A DNA stretch of 64,000 nt from Serendipita indica DSM 11827 (Eukaryota > Basidiomycota > Agaricomycetes > Sebacinales > Serendipitaceae): positions 222,501 through 286,500 of the forward strand of contig CAJVGD010000025.1 of NCBI GenBank assembly GCA_910890315.1, written 5' to 3'. A program made the position numbers and the translations under genes. Of the stretch, positions 10,915-23,606 are shown one piece after another (the first letter of the stretch is position 1; every line of letters begins with the position of its first letter). The notes under the pieces are model-generated. The model was not told the DNA's origin. It saw only the letters and a program-made list of their open reading frames with translations, and did no database searches.

Positions 10915-13900
10915 CTATTTCATCCGCCTGAAGGGTGGAAGCTCCCAACCAGGCCCAAATTTTGGTATGACCAGAACTTCACCAGGTTTCATGTCCTTGA
11001 CCGTGGGTGGTACTGGCAATGGTTTTGAATATGTGCACATCGCCGGGCCCAACTGCGCCAGCCAGGCGACGTTCACAACAGTGACAACTGGCAATTTTAA
11101 TAAAAGGGAAGAGAAGAGATCAAAACGTACTTTTGAGCCAAGTGCGAGTTCCACGTACGATCTCGCGATACACGATATATTCGGGGGGTGGTTGGTGGTA
11201 GAGTATTGAAGAGGGGTGAATGAAAACATCCTCTTCTACATCTACGGCACGATATGCAACATTCCGAGACGAGGCATATTTATTGCCTGAGGGTCCCTTT
11301 TCGACAATATCTTTTCGAACTGCAACTTGGTCGATAAAGCCTGCTGCAAGTACCTGACGGAGAACCTTGAGCTAAGAGGACTTTTAGTCTACGTTCTCAA
11401 TAGGAAAAAGGAGTTCACCTGAAGAGCATTCGGAGGAGGCAGTTTTGCAACAAACTGAGGATCAGCTTGGGGGAGAACAGAGCTTGCAATGGCGGAAAGC
11501 TGGCGGCGCAGCTTGCGTATCTCCTCCATGGCCTACAGATCATTAACATGGCATAAACAAACGGTAGGCTTCACCTTTGGCCTGATAAAGTGTTCTCGAC
11601 AAAATTCAGTAGACCCTCCCGCATATTCGAATGCTCCAATAATGGAAAGCAGTCTAAATGCATCGCTGCGCCCTCCACCAAGTTGGCTATGGAGTTTCTG
11701 TTTCTCAAAGAATAAAGCGCGACGGCGTCTTTGGTCTTCGCTTTCCTCGTTATCCTGACCATCAAGCCCCAGCTCCTCTTCCCTCAAAAAGGGGTCACCA
11801 ACTGTGAGAACTGCGACGACTGCGATCACATATGGAAGGCACCCATGCTGAGTACCATTGGCGAGCATTTTTCCCAGGCGCGGCTCTACGGGAAAGGCCG
11901 ACATGAGGAGTCCAAGGTCTGTAATTTGACTGGATCGTTTGCCCAGTGACTTCTCAATCGCCCCCAGACGTGTTAGAACGAGCTCTGCCCTTTGCAATCG
12001 TGTTCTATCCGGCGGAGTGGGGAATGGGAAGTTGACAATGGCGTCGATGTGCATACACTTCATTTGCAGGACTACTCCCTCGATGGGTGTACGTAAGATC
12101 TCTGGTTTTGAGTGTTCGTCGAAATAATGTTCAAACAGAGACGAAGAGTAGAGACGATAGCAATGACCGGGACCGGTCCTGCCTGCTCTTCCGGCACGCT
12201 GAGCAGCGGAAGCTTTTGATATCCATGAGATTTGAAATGTTTGAACCCCGCTCGCAGCGTCGTAATTCCTCTGTGAACAGATAAGTGATGATAAGGGTCA
12301 AATTTTATCGCTAACTTCTTTTGCTCGTCCACAATCGATAACATAGCGGATGCCAGGTATCGTCAGGGATGTCTCGGCAACGTTTGTCGCCACCACGACC
12401 AGCCTAGATCCTTCAGGAGGAGGTTTAAAAACTGCCATCTGCTTCTCGCTAGATAGAAGCGAGTAGAGCGGAAGAACGTGCATAGGCACTGAAGAATAAG
12501 AGGCTGGAGATGGCGCTTGCAGATAAGCATACCTTCTATATCATTATCCCTGGTTCCATAATTGTTATCGCTATCCACAATCTCCTCTTCGTCTGTATCC
12601 AGAGCGTCATTGTCGCTGTTCTGCTCACGTCCTTCATCGATATCGGCCCCGAGGTCTGGAGCCTGATTGTTAAATTCCATCTCTTCTACTTCCACGTCCC
12701 CTACAGGGGGTTAGTGCGATCCTGAGCAAGACAAATGACCTCACAGTCTGCCCTCGAACTCGACAATATCTCTTCCTTGGGTTGAGGAAACAAATTTGGA
12801 AGAGGTGGAAGTGTCGTCTCGCGTCGTCTTCGCTCCAGTTTTTTGTGTATCACTTGATACCCGAATCGCCTCTCTAGTTTTCGGCATAGGCCAACGATCT
12901 CCTGCTGTCCCGTGAGAAAGATAAGAATGCCTCCCGGAGGAAGTCGAGAATGAATTTTAACTGCCTTTGCCAAAGCTTGTGTCACATAGTCACTGCGGGT
13001 CCTTCGATCGAAATGGATGGTCACTGGATGCTGACGAGTTTCGATCTCAATGATCGGGGGTGGGATATTGAAAAGAATTGTGTTCTCCACGAAATCTGAC
13101 ACTCGCAGTGTGGCGGACATGATGATCAGGCGAAGTGGCTGTTCGAAATTGAGAATTAAATCAGCCTTTAAATAAAGTTCATGACCTTTGCACCTGCTTT
13201 TCCTTGCAGCCACATCTCCGCGCGCAATTTGATGACGCGACTGAGGGTACCGATGAGAATATCTGTGTTGAGGTTTCGCTCATGGGCCTCGTCCACGATG
13301 ATTACGGAGTAGCGACTGAGTAGGAAGTCGGCGGCCATCTCCCGCAGGAGTACACCATCCGTCATGAATTTGACAACTGTCGAAGAGCCAGCCGTTGCTT
13401 CGTATCGTACTTGATGAGAAACAATGGTAGGAGGTAGAGACAATTCCTCTGCGACGCGAGCTGCCATTGAAATTGCTGCGACTCGCCGCGGCTGAGTGAT
13501 GCCAATGATCCCTGGATTCTCTAGATGGCGATGAGACTTTTAATATGAACTCCAGAGCTGCTTACGACTATCCGTATGGCCGTAACCGGCCTCATACAGG
13601 AACTGTGGGACTTGCGTCGTCTTTCCACTTCCAGTTTGACCGCATATGACGACGACCGGGTGTAAGAGTACAGCCTCAAGTATTCTCTGCTCTTCAGCAA
13701 GGATGGGTAGCTGCATTCGAGCGGCACGGACGTCGTCGGATCGACTGATGGAGACTATCTTGCGGTGAATTAGCTCCTTCTGCTCCCTTTGTGCTCTTCT
13801 TGCGAATTCTGTATTGGGAATCTCGATTTTTGCACCCATTGGGCCTCGTGGAAGGTCGTCATCATGTTTTTGCCGCTTAAAGGAGGGAGCCAAATTTGCC

Positions 13901-15059
13901 TCGGCCTCCTTCATGGCCTCTATATTCGTATATGTCTGATACTCTCCGACAGGGGTGAGCATCGTTTTTCCGATCTGTTCGTGAGCCCACTCCTTGAAGG
14001 GGCGTTTCTGCCCTGAAATGCTAGTCGACCCGATAGACGGCTTGTGCTGCATATTTTCATCCTCGCAAACGATCTGGTCCATCCCTTTGATTCCTTCCGA
14101 ATCAAAGCCCGAGTCTGAGCTGTCAAAGTCCGATGACTCGCGATCTGAAGCTGAATGTTTGCGCATAGACGCATCCTTCCATGATGGAAACTGAAATGGC
14201 TCAGATAGCGTCAAGGATAGACAATAAGCCCAACCTTCCTCGATTTCAAACCACGCGATTTCATAGAAGAAGGTACAATAGCGCCATTTCCATTACTTCG
14301 AAGCGCGCTACCAGCGTGAATTGATGCACCGGACGTCGTGGCTTTCGAAAGGTGACTGCCATCATGGGCGGCAACAATGATTGGGGCGCTTCGTCCAGCC
14401 CCATGGGTTGAGAGCCCTGAATCAGAATCAACACGATCATTCTCATCACTATCCGTTTCGTCTTTTGCTTGTAACTTTGAGTGTCCTAGTGCATCACGAA
14501 TTTGGAGATGCTCGTGAATGGCTGCATGGTCTGCCGCGCTCTGAATTCGACCGCTTCCCAAAGTGGCTGAGGATTTGAGACTTTTAGTGGATGGAATTTG
14601 CGCTTGAGTCTCCCTATCTCGCCATGAGATGGTAGGAAATGAATATACAGAGACGTACGCGAGTTGCTGGAGGATATGAACCCGTTCCTCCTTTTTCAGT
14701 TGCTTTTCCTATTTCAATCTGTTCAGTATTAGTCGCTCGTTCGCGCTCAAGTACCCACAATATACTTTTCAAGCCGCCGCTTCTTTTTGCTCGAGATGGC
14801 TTGATTCGGGGCCAACAGCTAGAAACGCGTGAGTTCTGATTAAGAGGGAGAGTTAAGGTCGTGCCTCTTCCCTCAGTATATCGCGACGTGTTGCCTCTTT
14901 TTCTTCCTTGCTTTTCTGGTCCAAGATGGGAGCATTCGGGTCCGTTGGCTCGTCTTTGTCTGTGTTCAAGCGTTTTGGTCTCTTCTTCTTATGAGATGAG
15001 GCCCCAGCTACAGATCTCCGTGCTTTGGCGTTATATCTTTCTGCTCGAGAAGGTGGCAT
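10915..15059 (-). CDS. DEAH-box RNA helicase of the Dhr1/Ecm16 (DHX37) family
   Basis: This is a ribosome-biogenesis helicase that releases U3 snoRNA from the pre-40S particle in the nucleolus. About 1,186 residues in 13 exons. The N-terminus has the family's [10 protein letters not shown] and [17 protein letters not shown] basic helix, followed by an acidic Ser/Asp-rich stretch. Next come motif [24 protein letters not shown], motif II DEAH with [63 protein letters not shown], then the winged-helix, ratchet and OB-fold regions ending [10 protein letters not shown]. An acidic insertion (about 12540-12700) interrupts RecA2, as in other Dhr1 proteins. Eleven of the introns are GT-AG, 42-50 nt, and phase-consistent. 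The first intron (14887-14800, GTCGCG donor) is my weakest call. The stop codon is 46 bp from that of convergent SEN1. Confidence 0.92.
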
Positions 15060-15230
15060 GATGGTGGGGGCCAAGTTTAAGAGGCTCCGGGGTAAAGTGG
15101 ATGATTTAAATTTACGAGATAGCAATCTTGGATAGTCGATTGTGCAAGGATACGGAGTAGAATTACAAGTCGAGAGGCGCTACTTTCCAGGGAAAATTCC
15201 AACCCGTCCCGTGGACGACGGCTAGAGAAT

Positions 15231-16597
15231 TCAGATCTTGCCAATAAACCGACTGAGGTCTCGAGCGATTAAATCATGGACCACACTCGTTGGATGAATA
15301 TGATCAACCCAGATTGAACCACCAATCTTTTGAAGGTCAGTCTCGACAAGTCCAAAGGCTTTGGCATTATCGAGAATCATGGACATGGATTCGTAACAGG
15401 AGAAGAGCATCACACTTGCGCCGGTATAGACTTGTTGACTGGCGGTCGCCACCGGTGGTCGGGCATTCGGGTCGAAGACGAGGTCGGGAGCGTAGAATGG
15501 TGTCAGGGGAACGGGTGCAGGAGACGCGAAAAGACGGGCCCTCATGGCAAGATATGTATTCCAATCGAGAATGCGAGTTGATGCGCGGAGAATAGACGCT
15601 TCGCGATCGTCGTCGACAACTCCATACATCTCCATGATTGTACCTGCGGAGGAATAATAGTTAGCATATTCAATTTTTAACCCAAGAGAGCCCTATACAT
15701 GCTGGTGCTCGATGTATTGGCGGTAAATTAATAAGAAGAAAGTTGCGAGCCCCTGCAGCGTAAAGTTTGGCCTGTCCTCTGAATAATTCATCCATAGGCT
15801 CTTCTAGATCGGCGGAGATCCTGACATTGAGGGTCAGGATGCCCGGTCAGGGGAAGTATGGCCACTCACGCTAGGTCTTGAAGCCCCACCCAAGTGACTA
15901 TCCAGAAGTCAGATGCATCCTTCAAGCATATAAAAGAACACTACATACTGAAAAGCGAGTTCTCAGCTGTCCACGGGACGCCCTTGGAACTCGGCCCACT
16001 ATCTCCTAGAAAGTATTTGTCAATTTGCAGTGTGACATCCGGTATTGCGCTCCCAAGGGTTGCATAGTTGTATACTAGAAGGGGAGAAAAGGCATATTCG
16101 GTTACAAAATGGCCGACCTAGGAGTTGGTGAGTGGGATTTACACTGGTTCGAATATGCTCGGACGAGTCCAAGTAGGACAGAGGCCACCAACGCTCACCC
16201 AGTTTGGTGTACCAGGTTCTGTAGATGTAATTCCCGGGAATGGAACCCCTAGCGGCTCCTCGTCCGTTGGTTCGAGCGTGGGCAAACTTGATGGAATGCA
16301 TGTAGAGCTATAGAATAGATATGAATACCCAGTAGCCTGAAGCGCAAATTATTGCGACGCAGACCTGTACGATCCCCCACTAGCGACAAGGGTCAGAGGC
16401 ACATGCGCGTGGCCAGACGTCCTTAGGACTCACAAGATGAAGAGATAACGAATAGAGCCGAATCCTTTCCATTTACAGGCTTCCTTTGGAGCCAGAATCG
16501 CCCAGGATGGCGATGGTGGTGCCTCTGCTAGTTGGTCGGGCGGATCGACATGGATATTGTCGATCGAAGAGCCTACCAGCCCGTTAAAGGCAGGCAT
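15231..16597 (-). CDS. SGNH esterase, CE16-like (acetylesterase family)
   Basis: This is a GDSL/SGNH hydrolase resembling carbohydrate esterase family 16, whose members remove acetyl groups from plant cell-wall oligosaccharides. Nine exons give 339 residues. Block I reads FIFGGSY, so the usual GDS is GGS with the serine kept. PNWVGHF and LLVYNYATLGSAIPD match block II, WVGLQDLA stands at the block III place (the family norm is GxND), AKLYAAGARNFLLINLPPIHRAP is a clear family block, and WVDHIHPTS supplies the catalytic Asp-His pair. One exon is only 15 nt (16379-16365). The chosen ATG gives no signal peptide. An upstream ATG at about 16716, joined by a 5' intron, would add some 13 hydrophobic residues and cannot be excluded. 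The loss of the GDS aspartate and of GxND suggests altered or weak activity. Confidence 0.75.
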
Positions 16598-16724
16598 TTG
16601 CCTATAATCTTTTTGCGTGGTTACTTGTCACGTTCCAGGTACGAGCGTGCGTTGGGTCCAAGGAAGTCAGGTTGAACTTACTACCAAAGGAAGTCAAATA
16701 TGAAGAGGCGTATTGACATATATT

Positions 16725-18168
16725 TCAAAGCGCTATATCAAATCTTTCCGTACAACATGAGCATGGAAATAGAATCCGGGCGTCGCGACGTAACTTCAAA
16801 GAGCGACGTGTACACAGTTGCTCCAATGTTGGCCAACCGTCCCCTAGAGGAAATGTGGGAACAAAACTACAGGCGGAAATTTGTTCACTAGGGACCCCTA
16901 AGACTTCCATACCAATAAAGCATTCCGCAGGTGCATGGAGCACTCGCACAATTCTGCTCTCGTTGATGTTGGCGACGGTCACGGACCGGGCGGGGATCTC
17001 TCCGAGAACATGAAGTTCCCACAGGAAGACATGTTCGAGATGGAGATGCTTCAGTGGACGTCGTACCCTTGGAAGCGCGTCCTTGGCATTACTCCATCCA
17101 GGCAATCGAGAAATGGGTATTACGTCGTTGTGGTGCCCACACGTTGCCCACATTAACTCCTCTAGGGAGGGAAAATGCCGAACAAGGTCGACCATCTTCG
17201 CAGCATGGGCTGGATGGCATCGAATAAGCTGCACCCGCGTGAGATTCGCATTCGGCAACCAAGCATCCATACGGAATGGGATCTCAAGTCCTGCGGTACG
17301 GGCACGAATAGCCCTGCGAATAGTCAATGACTGCAGGTTCGGCAGATTTCGCTGCAGCGGGGGGATGCAGTCGCTAGTCATGTTCTCTAGAACAATATCG
17401 AGGCGTCTGAGTTTCTGTGACGCATAAGGGGAACTTATTAATCGATATAGGAGGTTGAGAGACTCGGAAATGTCCAGACTATCCCACTGAGGTTGATCGA
17501 TGGCGACATTGAGAATGTTACTCGAGTAAATGCCAAATCTGGAGACATTTCCTGTGTCTATAAGTCGAATGAATTCATCTGTAAGCGGTTTTACGGAGGC
17601 AAACCGTGCATCCAAGTCATAAATCGCGATAGCCCGTATGTTGACGCACTTGCGCAGGACATAAATAATAGAATCCATCATTTGATCCCAATGAAATGGT
17701 GGTAACATAGTACCGAGATGTATGGCGACGGACTGCACTTGCGTTGGATCAAAAGATATTGAAGAGACAATGTGTCGTGAGCTAATCTCCATCAGGAGTG
17801 ACAGCTGCTCGATATCCAGCTCGCGGGAAAGGATTTGATTCGAGATCGTGTATAATTCGCGCGAGACTCTGTGTGAGTGGTCATCATAATTCCAGGGAAG
17901 GACACGGAAGCACTCACTGTCTCAAAGCCCGCAATGCTCCACGAAGCTTGATATTGAATAACACTGTGCGACTTCGAAGGTCTGGTCTGTCCTTTACCTC
18001 CATTCTACATCTTTTCCATTGGGGATCCCTAGCGGTCAGACCCGCAAAGCTCCTTCTCCCAACATTTTTACATCGATATGCGTCTTCTGGCATATGTAGA
18101 GGCTCGAATAGATACTCGCATATGTCAAGTTTGAGTTCTGGTGGTAACAAAGAAAATGACGCGGCCAT
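16725..18168 (-). CDS. F-box protein with leucine-rich-like C-terminus
   Basis: This is a 464-residue protein in two exons (18168-17918, 17868-16725; intron 49 nt). The N-terminus FSLLPPELKLDICEYLF is a typical F-box, which docks on Skp1 in SCF ubiquitin ligases. The rest contains repeated hydrophobic patterns such as LRRLDIVLENM, NLQSLTIRRA, NLTRVQLIRC and FPSLEELMWATC, as in the degenerate leucine-rich repeats of basidiomycete F-box families. Such proteins are abundant and fast evolving in Agaricomycetes, and the substrate cannot be inferred. The ATG at 18168 places the F-box at residues 4-20. The region between this gene and the next upstream gene is only 59 bp. Confidence 0.8.
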
Positions 18169-18227
18169 AGTCGGCGTCAAAGTTCTGTCGCCACCCTGGC
18201 CATTGAGATAGATACAGGTAGATCTAA

Positions 18228-20325
18228 TTAATTGTAAACCCCCACTGTCTGTACGCTCTCTCTTCGTTCCTGCTTCTCAACCTTTGCCACCATCTCCTTG
18301 GGTGCTATCATCCCTAGATCTACGACGGTGTAGAAGGAAAACGTCTTCATATTGTCAGTAGCTCCCGATCCGCTATTTGTATCCTTCCTTGCTGAGCCGA
18401 GCTTGCTGGCTGGCGTACCGCTCGTGCTTGTATCAGCTTTGTCTTCTGCAGGGTCGTCCGAACGATAAGTATACGTCACGAGCATGTTGAACTATTCTCA
18501 TCAGCCATCCGTAAGGACAATTTATGTATGCCTTGCTCACCTTGACTGCGCCTTTACCATCCTTGCCGATGACGACCTCGCCACCAACTTTGGTCACGTT
18601 TGCTCGTCTCTCCAGGATTCCCACAGTCTTGGCTTTTCCTTTACCATCTCTTCCGGAACCGGATTTTCCTGGAGTTCGAGAACCAATCCCGAGGTTGAGT
18701 CCTAGCTCCTCGTCATCCGGCATCTCTTCATCTTCTTCATCTTCGTATTCCCATGCCTCTGCATAAGCCGCGATAGGGAATGCCGAAGTTGGTAGCGAAA
18801 TGGCGTATGGGGGTCGACGCGAAGGGACCGCGGCGGATGGATCTAGCGGAGCAGTGTTCGGCGTCGATCCGGTTGGAGGCGGAGGAAACGAGCGCTGAAC
18901 GGAGAGACGAACGTTAATTGGGTCGTATAGTGGGTTAGAGAAGACCAAATGAAAGGGATAAGTTTTCCCCGGGAGCATCATGTTGGCCAGTGCCGCGTCC
19001 TCTGGAGTCGCGTCCTTTTCTTTGCCTGTCCGCTTTACAGACGGGTTAGTGAGCCCCAAGGTAGGAATTACAACCTATATAAATTGAGATGACTCGAGAA
19101 GACGTCGCCGAACTCACCTCGATGCTGGGAAGATAGTTCGCCGCCACGAGTTTGATCTTCCATTTAGTACTCTGTGCCTTGAGCTCTGGTTTGATGAGAA
19201 TATGTGTACACTTTGGACAACGCTTGCTCTTCTTTGAACGGAGTGGGACCCTCGTGGGCTTGAGGTCGACCGTTCGGAGGGAATGGGTTGGCGCCCAACT
19301 GTACTGAGTCGCATGTAGTCGCTGTTCCAAAGATGCAATCTCGTTCTTATGCGCGAAGGAAATACCAGATATTGCACCTCCCCCATTTTCTTCTCCTGCA
19401 GGTAGTCCCAACTTGGAAACCCATTCGATTTCCGCGTCGTGTGCCAAGCCCTCACCGGTACCGGCAGTGATTCGAGGTTTATAGTCTTTTGTTGGATGGT
19501 CGATATCATTTACGTTACTTCCTAGGCTCGGCGCGGGTCCTCGCTTCGCCAAAGAGGGTCCCAGGCCCGGTCTTCGTGAGGATCCAGAGTATTTAAACGA
19601 TGGTACCTCGCGGGAGAGTGCAGAAGAAGCTGCGACGTGAATCGGATTCAACGACGTCGTCGGTGAATGACCAACGTTACCAGGACCACCCGCTGCTCCA
19701 GTTGTCCCACCAGTCGCCGCAGCTGCGAGTGCCTGTTGGTATTGTTGATTGATCTGTGCCTGCTTGAGTGCCGGCTCGAAGTAGTCCTTGAGTTTTTCGA
19801 CTTCTAGGATCTCTGGGGCAGAGTCCTCCGTCTTTTGAAGCTGCAAAGCGAGACCTGTCGGCTTTTCGAATGTGACTCCTGCATCGAACGAGTCCCATCG
19901 GCAGTGATTACAATAAAGGAAGAAGGGTGGCTCGCCAACGGTCGAGATGGTGACAGGAGCGCCGCTGTGTGGTTCTGGAGGATCTGAGGGCACAACCTGA
20001 AGGGTATTGGTGCACACGGGACACTCGAAGCAGTTCCTTGCGCACCTAAATGACTATTAGACGCGCATATGAGACTATCCGGGGCTTACCGATTCTTTTC
20101 GGCCCTTACACTCGCACTTGGGACTTCGAAGAGACAGTTTGGGCAGTAGTAGCCAGAGATTTCGACTGTCACGCAGCGATTACATCGTACAGCGTCGCAC
20201 TCTTCACAGAAATAGAGACCGTGCAGCGGGTGGAAAGCAAACGACGACGAGGCTAGATGTGGTGGCGGTGGAATACCCGTAGGAAGTGATGTGCATCCGC
20301 AATGGTACTCTATCAGCGGTGGCAT
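18228..20325 (-). CDS. Dynactin subunit p62 (DCTN4 family)
   Basis: This is the p62 subunit of the pointed-end complex of dynactin, which works with dynein in nuclear and vesicle movement. Four exons (20325-20090, 20045-19118, 19074-18541, 18491-18228) give 653 residues, with introns of 43-49 nt. The N-terminus has a cysteine-rich treble of CxxC pairs (CEECDAVRCNRC, YYCPNC, CFECPVCTN, CNHCRWDSF), as in p62. A later KRCPKCTHILIKPE pair and a C-terminal TYTYRSDDP...FYTVVDLG block complete the match. An acidic EDEEDEEMPDDEE loop and low-complexity Ala/Gly stretches are fungal additions. Confidence 0.92.
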
Positions 20326-20419
20326 TCGTGCAATCGACGGTCGTGGCGGAGTTCAGGTTTGCATTATGCAGTTCCTTGTGATGTATATACTATCCTGCAT
20401 CAATCTCATTACAAGGCGA

Positions 20420-21716
20420 CTAGAATAATTTGTCCAACAGGCTCCTAGACACCTCAACTCCAAGGAACGTTGCGGCATTGGCCGGGAATGCCTGCCGACA
20501 GTCAGATCATCCTTTCATATTGACAACGAAAAATACCCACTCGACCCATAGCCGGTCCGAATCCCTTCCAAAGCGCACCAATTCCATCCGCCGCGACCGT
20601 CTTTCTTGTACAATCAATAAAGCCAGTGTAGGTACCCTGGGGTGCCGACTGTAGTCTCGACTTGATGACCTAGAGAAATTTTGTAAGAAGCGGTGGTTAC
20701 GTCCAAGGTACGTACATCTGGGGGAATGGCGATACTCCACATCGCGACACCAGCGGTACCGCCAGCAATAATCACCGATCCAAGATTGAGTTCACCTGGC
20801 TCCTTTCCCTTTGGTGCCAACGCCTTTTTCGTGACCTCATATGCGGCAAAGTATGCCGCGCTTCCTGGTCCGTCTCGCGCGAGGGTTGCAAACGTTCCAC
20901 GGAAAATGCTCCTAATGCCACCTTCCTTGTACAGACCTCGGACAACGTCGAGAACGCCGCTGTATTGCTTCGTTCCTGGTGGAAGATTCCCTTGGCCTTG
21001 GACCTGGAGAACAACCTTTGCGCGCTCTACGGGAGCTGCAACGAGGGTCGTTGGGATCGCAGAAAAGAAGCCAGCAGCAGTGACTTCTGTTGTAGAGAGC
21101 GCTGGTGTATCGCGTTTTGGATTGGCCGCATATACGAGGTTCTTGCCCAAATCGTAGGCCTGTTGTCCAAGGTTTAAATGATAAATTCACGACCCAGCAC
21201 GGGACATACCCAGAAAGAAACTGCAAAAATGGGCGTGACACCTAACAGCGGAGGGACCATTCCGCGATACATTCTATGGTGTAATGAGTAAAGGGTCCAC
21301 CATTATACATGGTGCACTCACCCTTTGATCCCATCTCTTGCCAAGGTTTTTTTGACAACGTCTATGGCACCCGTGTAAGTACCCGGACTCGCCGTTTGCA
21401 ATCGCGTTTTCGTCAAGTCGAACGGATGGCCTGTACAAACACAGCGTATTTATCAACCACAGATGTCATAAGTCTCTAGATAGGGAGATTACTCACCTAC
21501 GAGGACCGCAGCAACACCTCCAACACCACCGGCGATGAACGCTTTGATCGAGTTTGCGGTCGATGTCGCCGCGGATGATGCGGAAGCCTCGTTTTGTGGA
21601 ACACCATCTACGGCGGTTTCTGTGCCCTGTAGTGCACGAAAAGGAGCAAATTAGCCAAAATTTGGCACGCAACTTCGAGACCGGCAATCGTCTACCGGTG
21701 ACGCTAAACTGACCAT
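20420..21716 (-). CDS. Mitochondrial carnitine/acylcarnitine carrier
   Basis: This is a mitochondrial inner-membrane carrier of 316 residues, with three tandem repeats that each carry a PxDxxK/R-type signature: HPFDLTKTRLQT, APVERAKVVLQVQ and IPPDVIKSRLQS. The third motif and the GER-like second motif (VER here) point to the carnitine/acylcarnitine subfamily, which imports acylcarnitines for beta-oxidation. Seven coding exons: 21716-21714, 21626-21497, 21430-21322, 21273-21210, 21159-20716, 20669-20541, 20491-20420. The first holds only the ATG, followed at once by an 87-nt intron. No other in-frame ATG lies before the first transmembrane helix, so this odd start is required. Substrate assignment is by motif only; another carrier of the same branch is possible. 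Confidence 0.85.
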
Positions 21717-21945
21717 GCTCACAAGCAACTAAGAAATAGAGTAAGAGACAGAAATCTGTACGCGGCAGACGCGAGGCCGAGTCGAGCTTGAGATGGTCGG
21801 GAGCAAGGTTAGAGCCAGCAGTGGCTCGTGATTTCCAGAGTGCAAATGCGAGCCACAAGTGGATTGACGAGCTAGAACAGGCAAGTCCGAGATGGAATTC
21901 CATGCGCGTACTCTCATGTGATATCCTACTTGGACCTATGCAGAT

Positions 21946-23260
21946 CTATCGCCTCCCCGTCTTCATTCTCCGAGACTTGCCCAGCCGCTTCATTGCCGGC
22001 TTCTTGCCCTTTTTGGCAGGTTTCCCCGCTTTTGCAAAGGTGTCCGTACTCTCGCGTGTGTTCTGCTTCGAGCGCCTACCGACTTTGCCTCCGAATCCAT
22101 ACTTTGCATCTCGCTTCTCTCGCGACATTTTTGGTTTTCCGTCTTGACCACCTGCAGCATGTCGCTTCGACGGTCGGTCCGCTATCGCGTCTTCAAGCTC
22201 GACGTCAAACTCGTCCGCGTCCAGGGCATCCTTGCGTTCTAAACAATCGTTAATGGTGACCCGAGTAAGGCGAAAATACCCACTTCGCTTCAAGCCCTTT
22301 ACGCGCTCCTCAATCTCCTTCTTCGACCTCTCACGCTCCTTGAGCTTCTCCAACTGAACCTTTTTGCCAAACTTTTTGCCCTCACGTTCTCGGCGCTTTT
22401 CCTCGCTGCGTTTGATGCCCGCCGTTTCGTCCAGTGCGCGTTGGCGAATGCGTTCCATATGTGCATCCGACTTGACCATTTCGGCGTAAAAGTCGGACGG
22501 ACGAGTAAACGGTAGATTATGTCTGGCTGCCAGCGTTTTTGCGGTGTTGGCACCGTGGAGAGCTTGCTTGTAGCTGGGAGGGCGTAAGTATATTGACCAC
22601 GGCAAAAAAAAAGGAAAGATGCACAAGGCTAGCTCCCGTTGTAGATCGTCATTGACATCAACGTCGATGGCTTGATCATATGTGACTGCGAGCGTCTCTG
22701 TCCAGGGAAACGAGGGGTCAAGTTGGATATTTTCTCGTATACGCGTTAGGGCAATCTGTAAATCGATCAGTGCTACATCGAATAACCATATAAATGCGAA
22801 CCCGGTTATCAATAAGTAGCTTTTGTCTTGGTACGACGTCTTCGTCCACAGACGAAACGTCTTCCAGGTCGACTTCCTCTGGTATTTCGTCGCTATCACT
22901 CTCCTGTCCACTCTCTTCGTTCTCATTTTCACTTTCCTCTTCCTCCTCTTCCCCATTCACCATCCCAAGTTGCAACTTGGCAATGTCATCCAGTTCGTCT
23001 TCGCCCAAGAGGTCCATCAGTCTTTGCATGCCCTTTTCGTCGACATCATCCGACTCTTCACTTTCATTCTCATCAGATTCCTCTTCTTCATCGCTCGAGC
23101 TATCTTCCTGGTGCTTTTCCACCGACGAAACGTCTCTGTGCTTTTTGCTCTTGGATTCGGTCTCGGTTTTGGCAGTTTTACCCGGTCTAACGAATCCGTT
23201 GGATGTCTTCTTGGCTTTTGTGTCGTGCTTTTTGAGTGCCTTGGACAATTTGGACGACAT
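21946..23260 (-). CDS. EBP2: EBP2, nucleolar rRNA-processing protein
   Basis: This is a 390-residue protein in four exons (23260-22802, 22755-22625, 22573-22284, 22238-21946; introns 45-51 nt). The N-terminal half is basic, then extremely acidic and serine-rich. The conserved EBP2 domain follows: IRENIQLDPSFPWTETLAVT, YKQALHGANTAKTL, LPFTRPSDFYAEMVKSDAHM and a long charged coiled coil ending KMSREKRDAKYGFGGKVGRR. EBP2 works in 27S pre-rRNA processing for the 60S subunit. It adds to the ribosome-biogenesis genes of this window (with the Dhr1-like helicase), although there is no sign of co-regulation beyond proximity. Confidence 0.93.
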
Positions 23261-23606
23261 GGTTGTAGGCAACAGGCGACTACCGAACGGTGCGTTCACT
23301 TCACTTCACGGACTAAATTGAACGGCATCATGATATTCCGTCTCGACTCCTATGTCTGACAACACCGCTAGTATTGGTCAAGGAATGTCGGGTGCTCGAG
23401 GGGATTGAGGGTTGGAAAAGCAACTCTAACGGACAAATGTCGCATTCCATTACAGACAACATATGTACGATTATCAAATATCGTAGGGTAACGAGAGCTA
23501 TGCTTCAATGAATGTGAGCCACGTATAATGACAATCTACATTCGAGTTAGAAAAAAATATACCATCAGACCGGGAAAAAGAACGCACATGGAGGTCCGTG
23601 TTTCTT
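23261..23606. other. Intergenic between EBP2 and a membrane-protein gene
   Basis: This holds the EBP2 promoter side and the 3' flank of the membrane-protein gene that ends at 23607. No gene or repeat was seen. Confidence 0.5.

Noticed and set aside
11489-14839. Plus-strand frames across the Dhr1-like helicase
   Set aside because: They are short shadows; the minus strand has all helicase motifs in phase-consistent exons.
22794-23359. Plus-strand open frames of 120-178 codons
   Set aside because: They are the complement of the acidic, Ser-rich first exon of EBP2, whose biased codons keep the opposite strand open.
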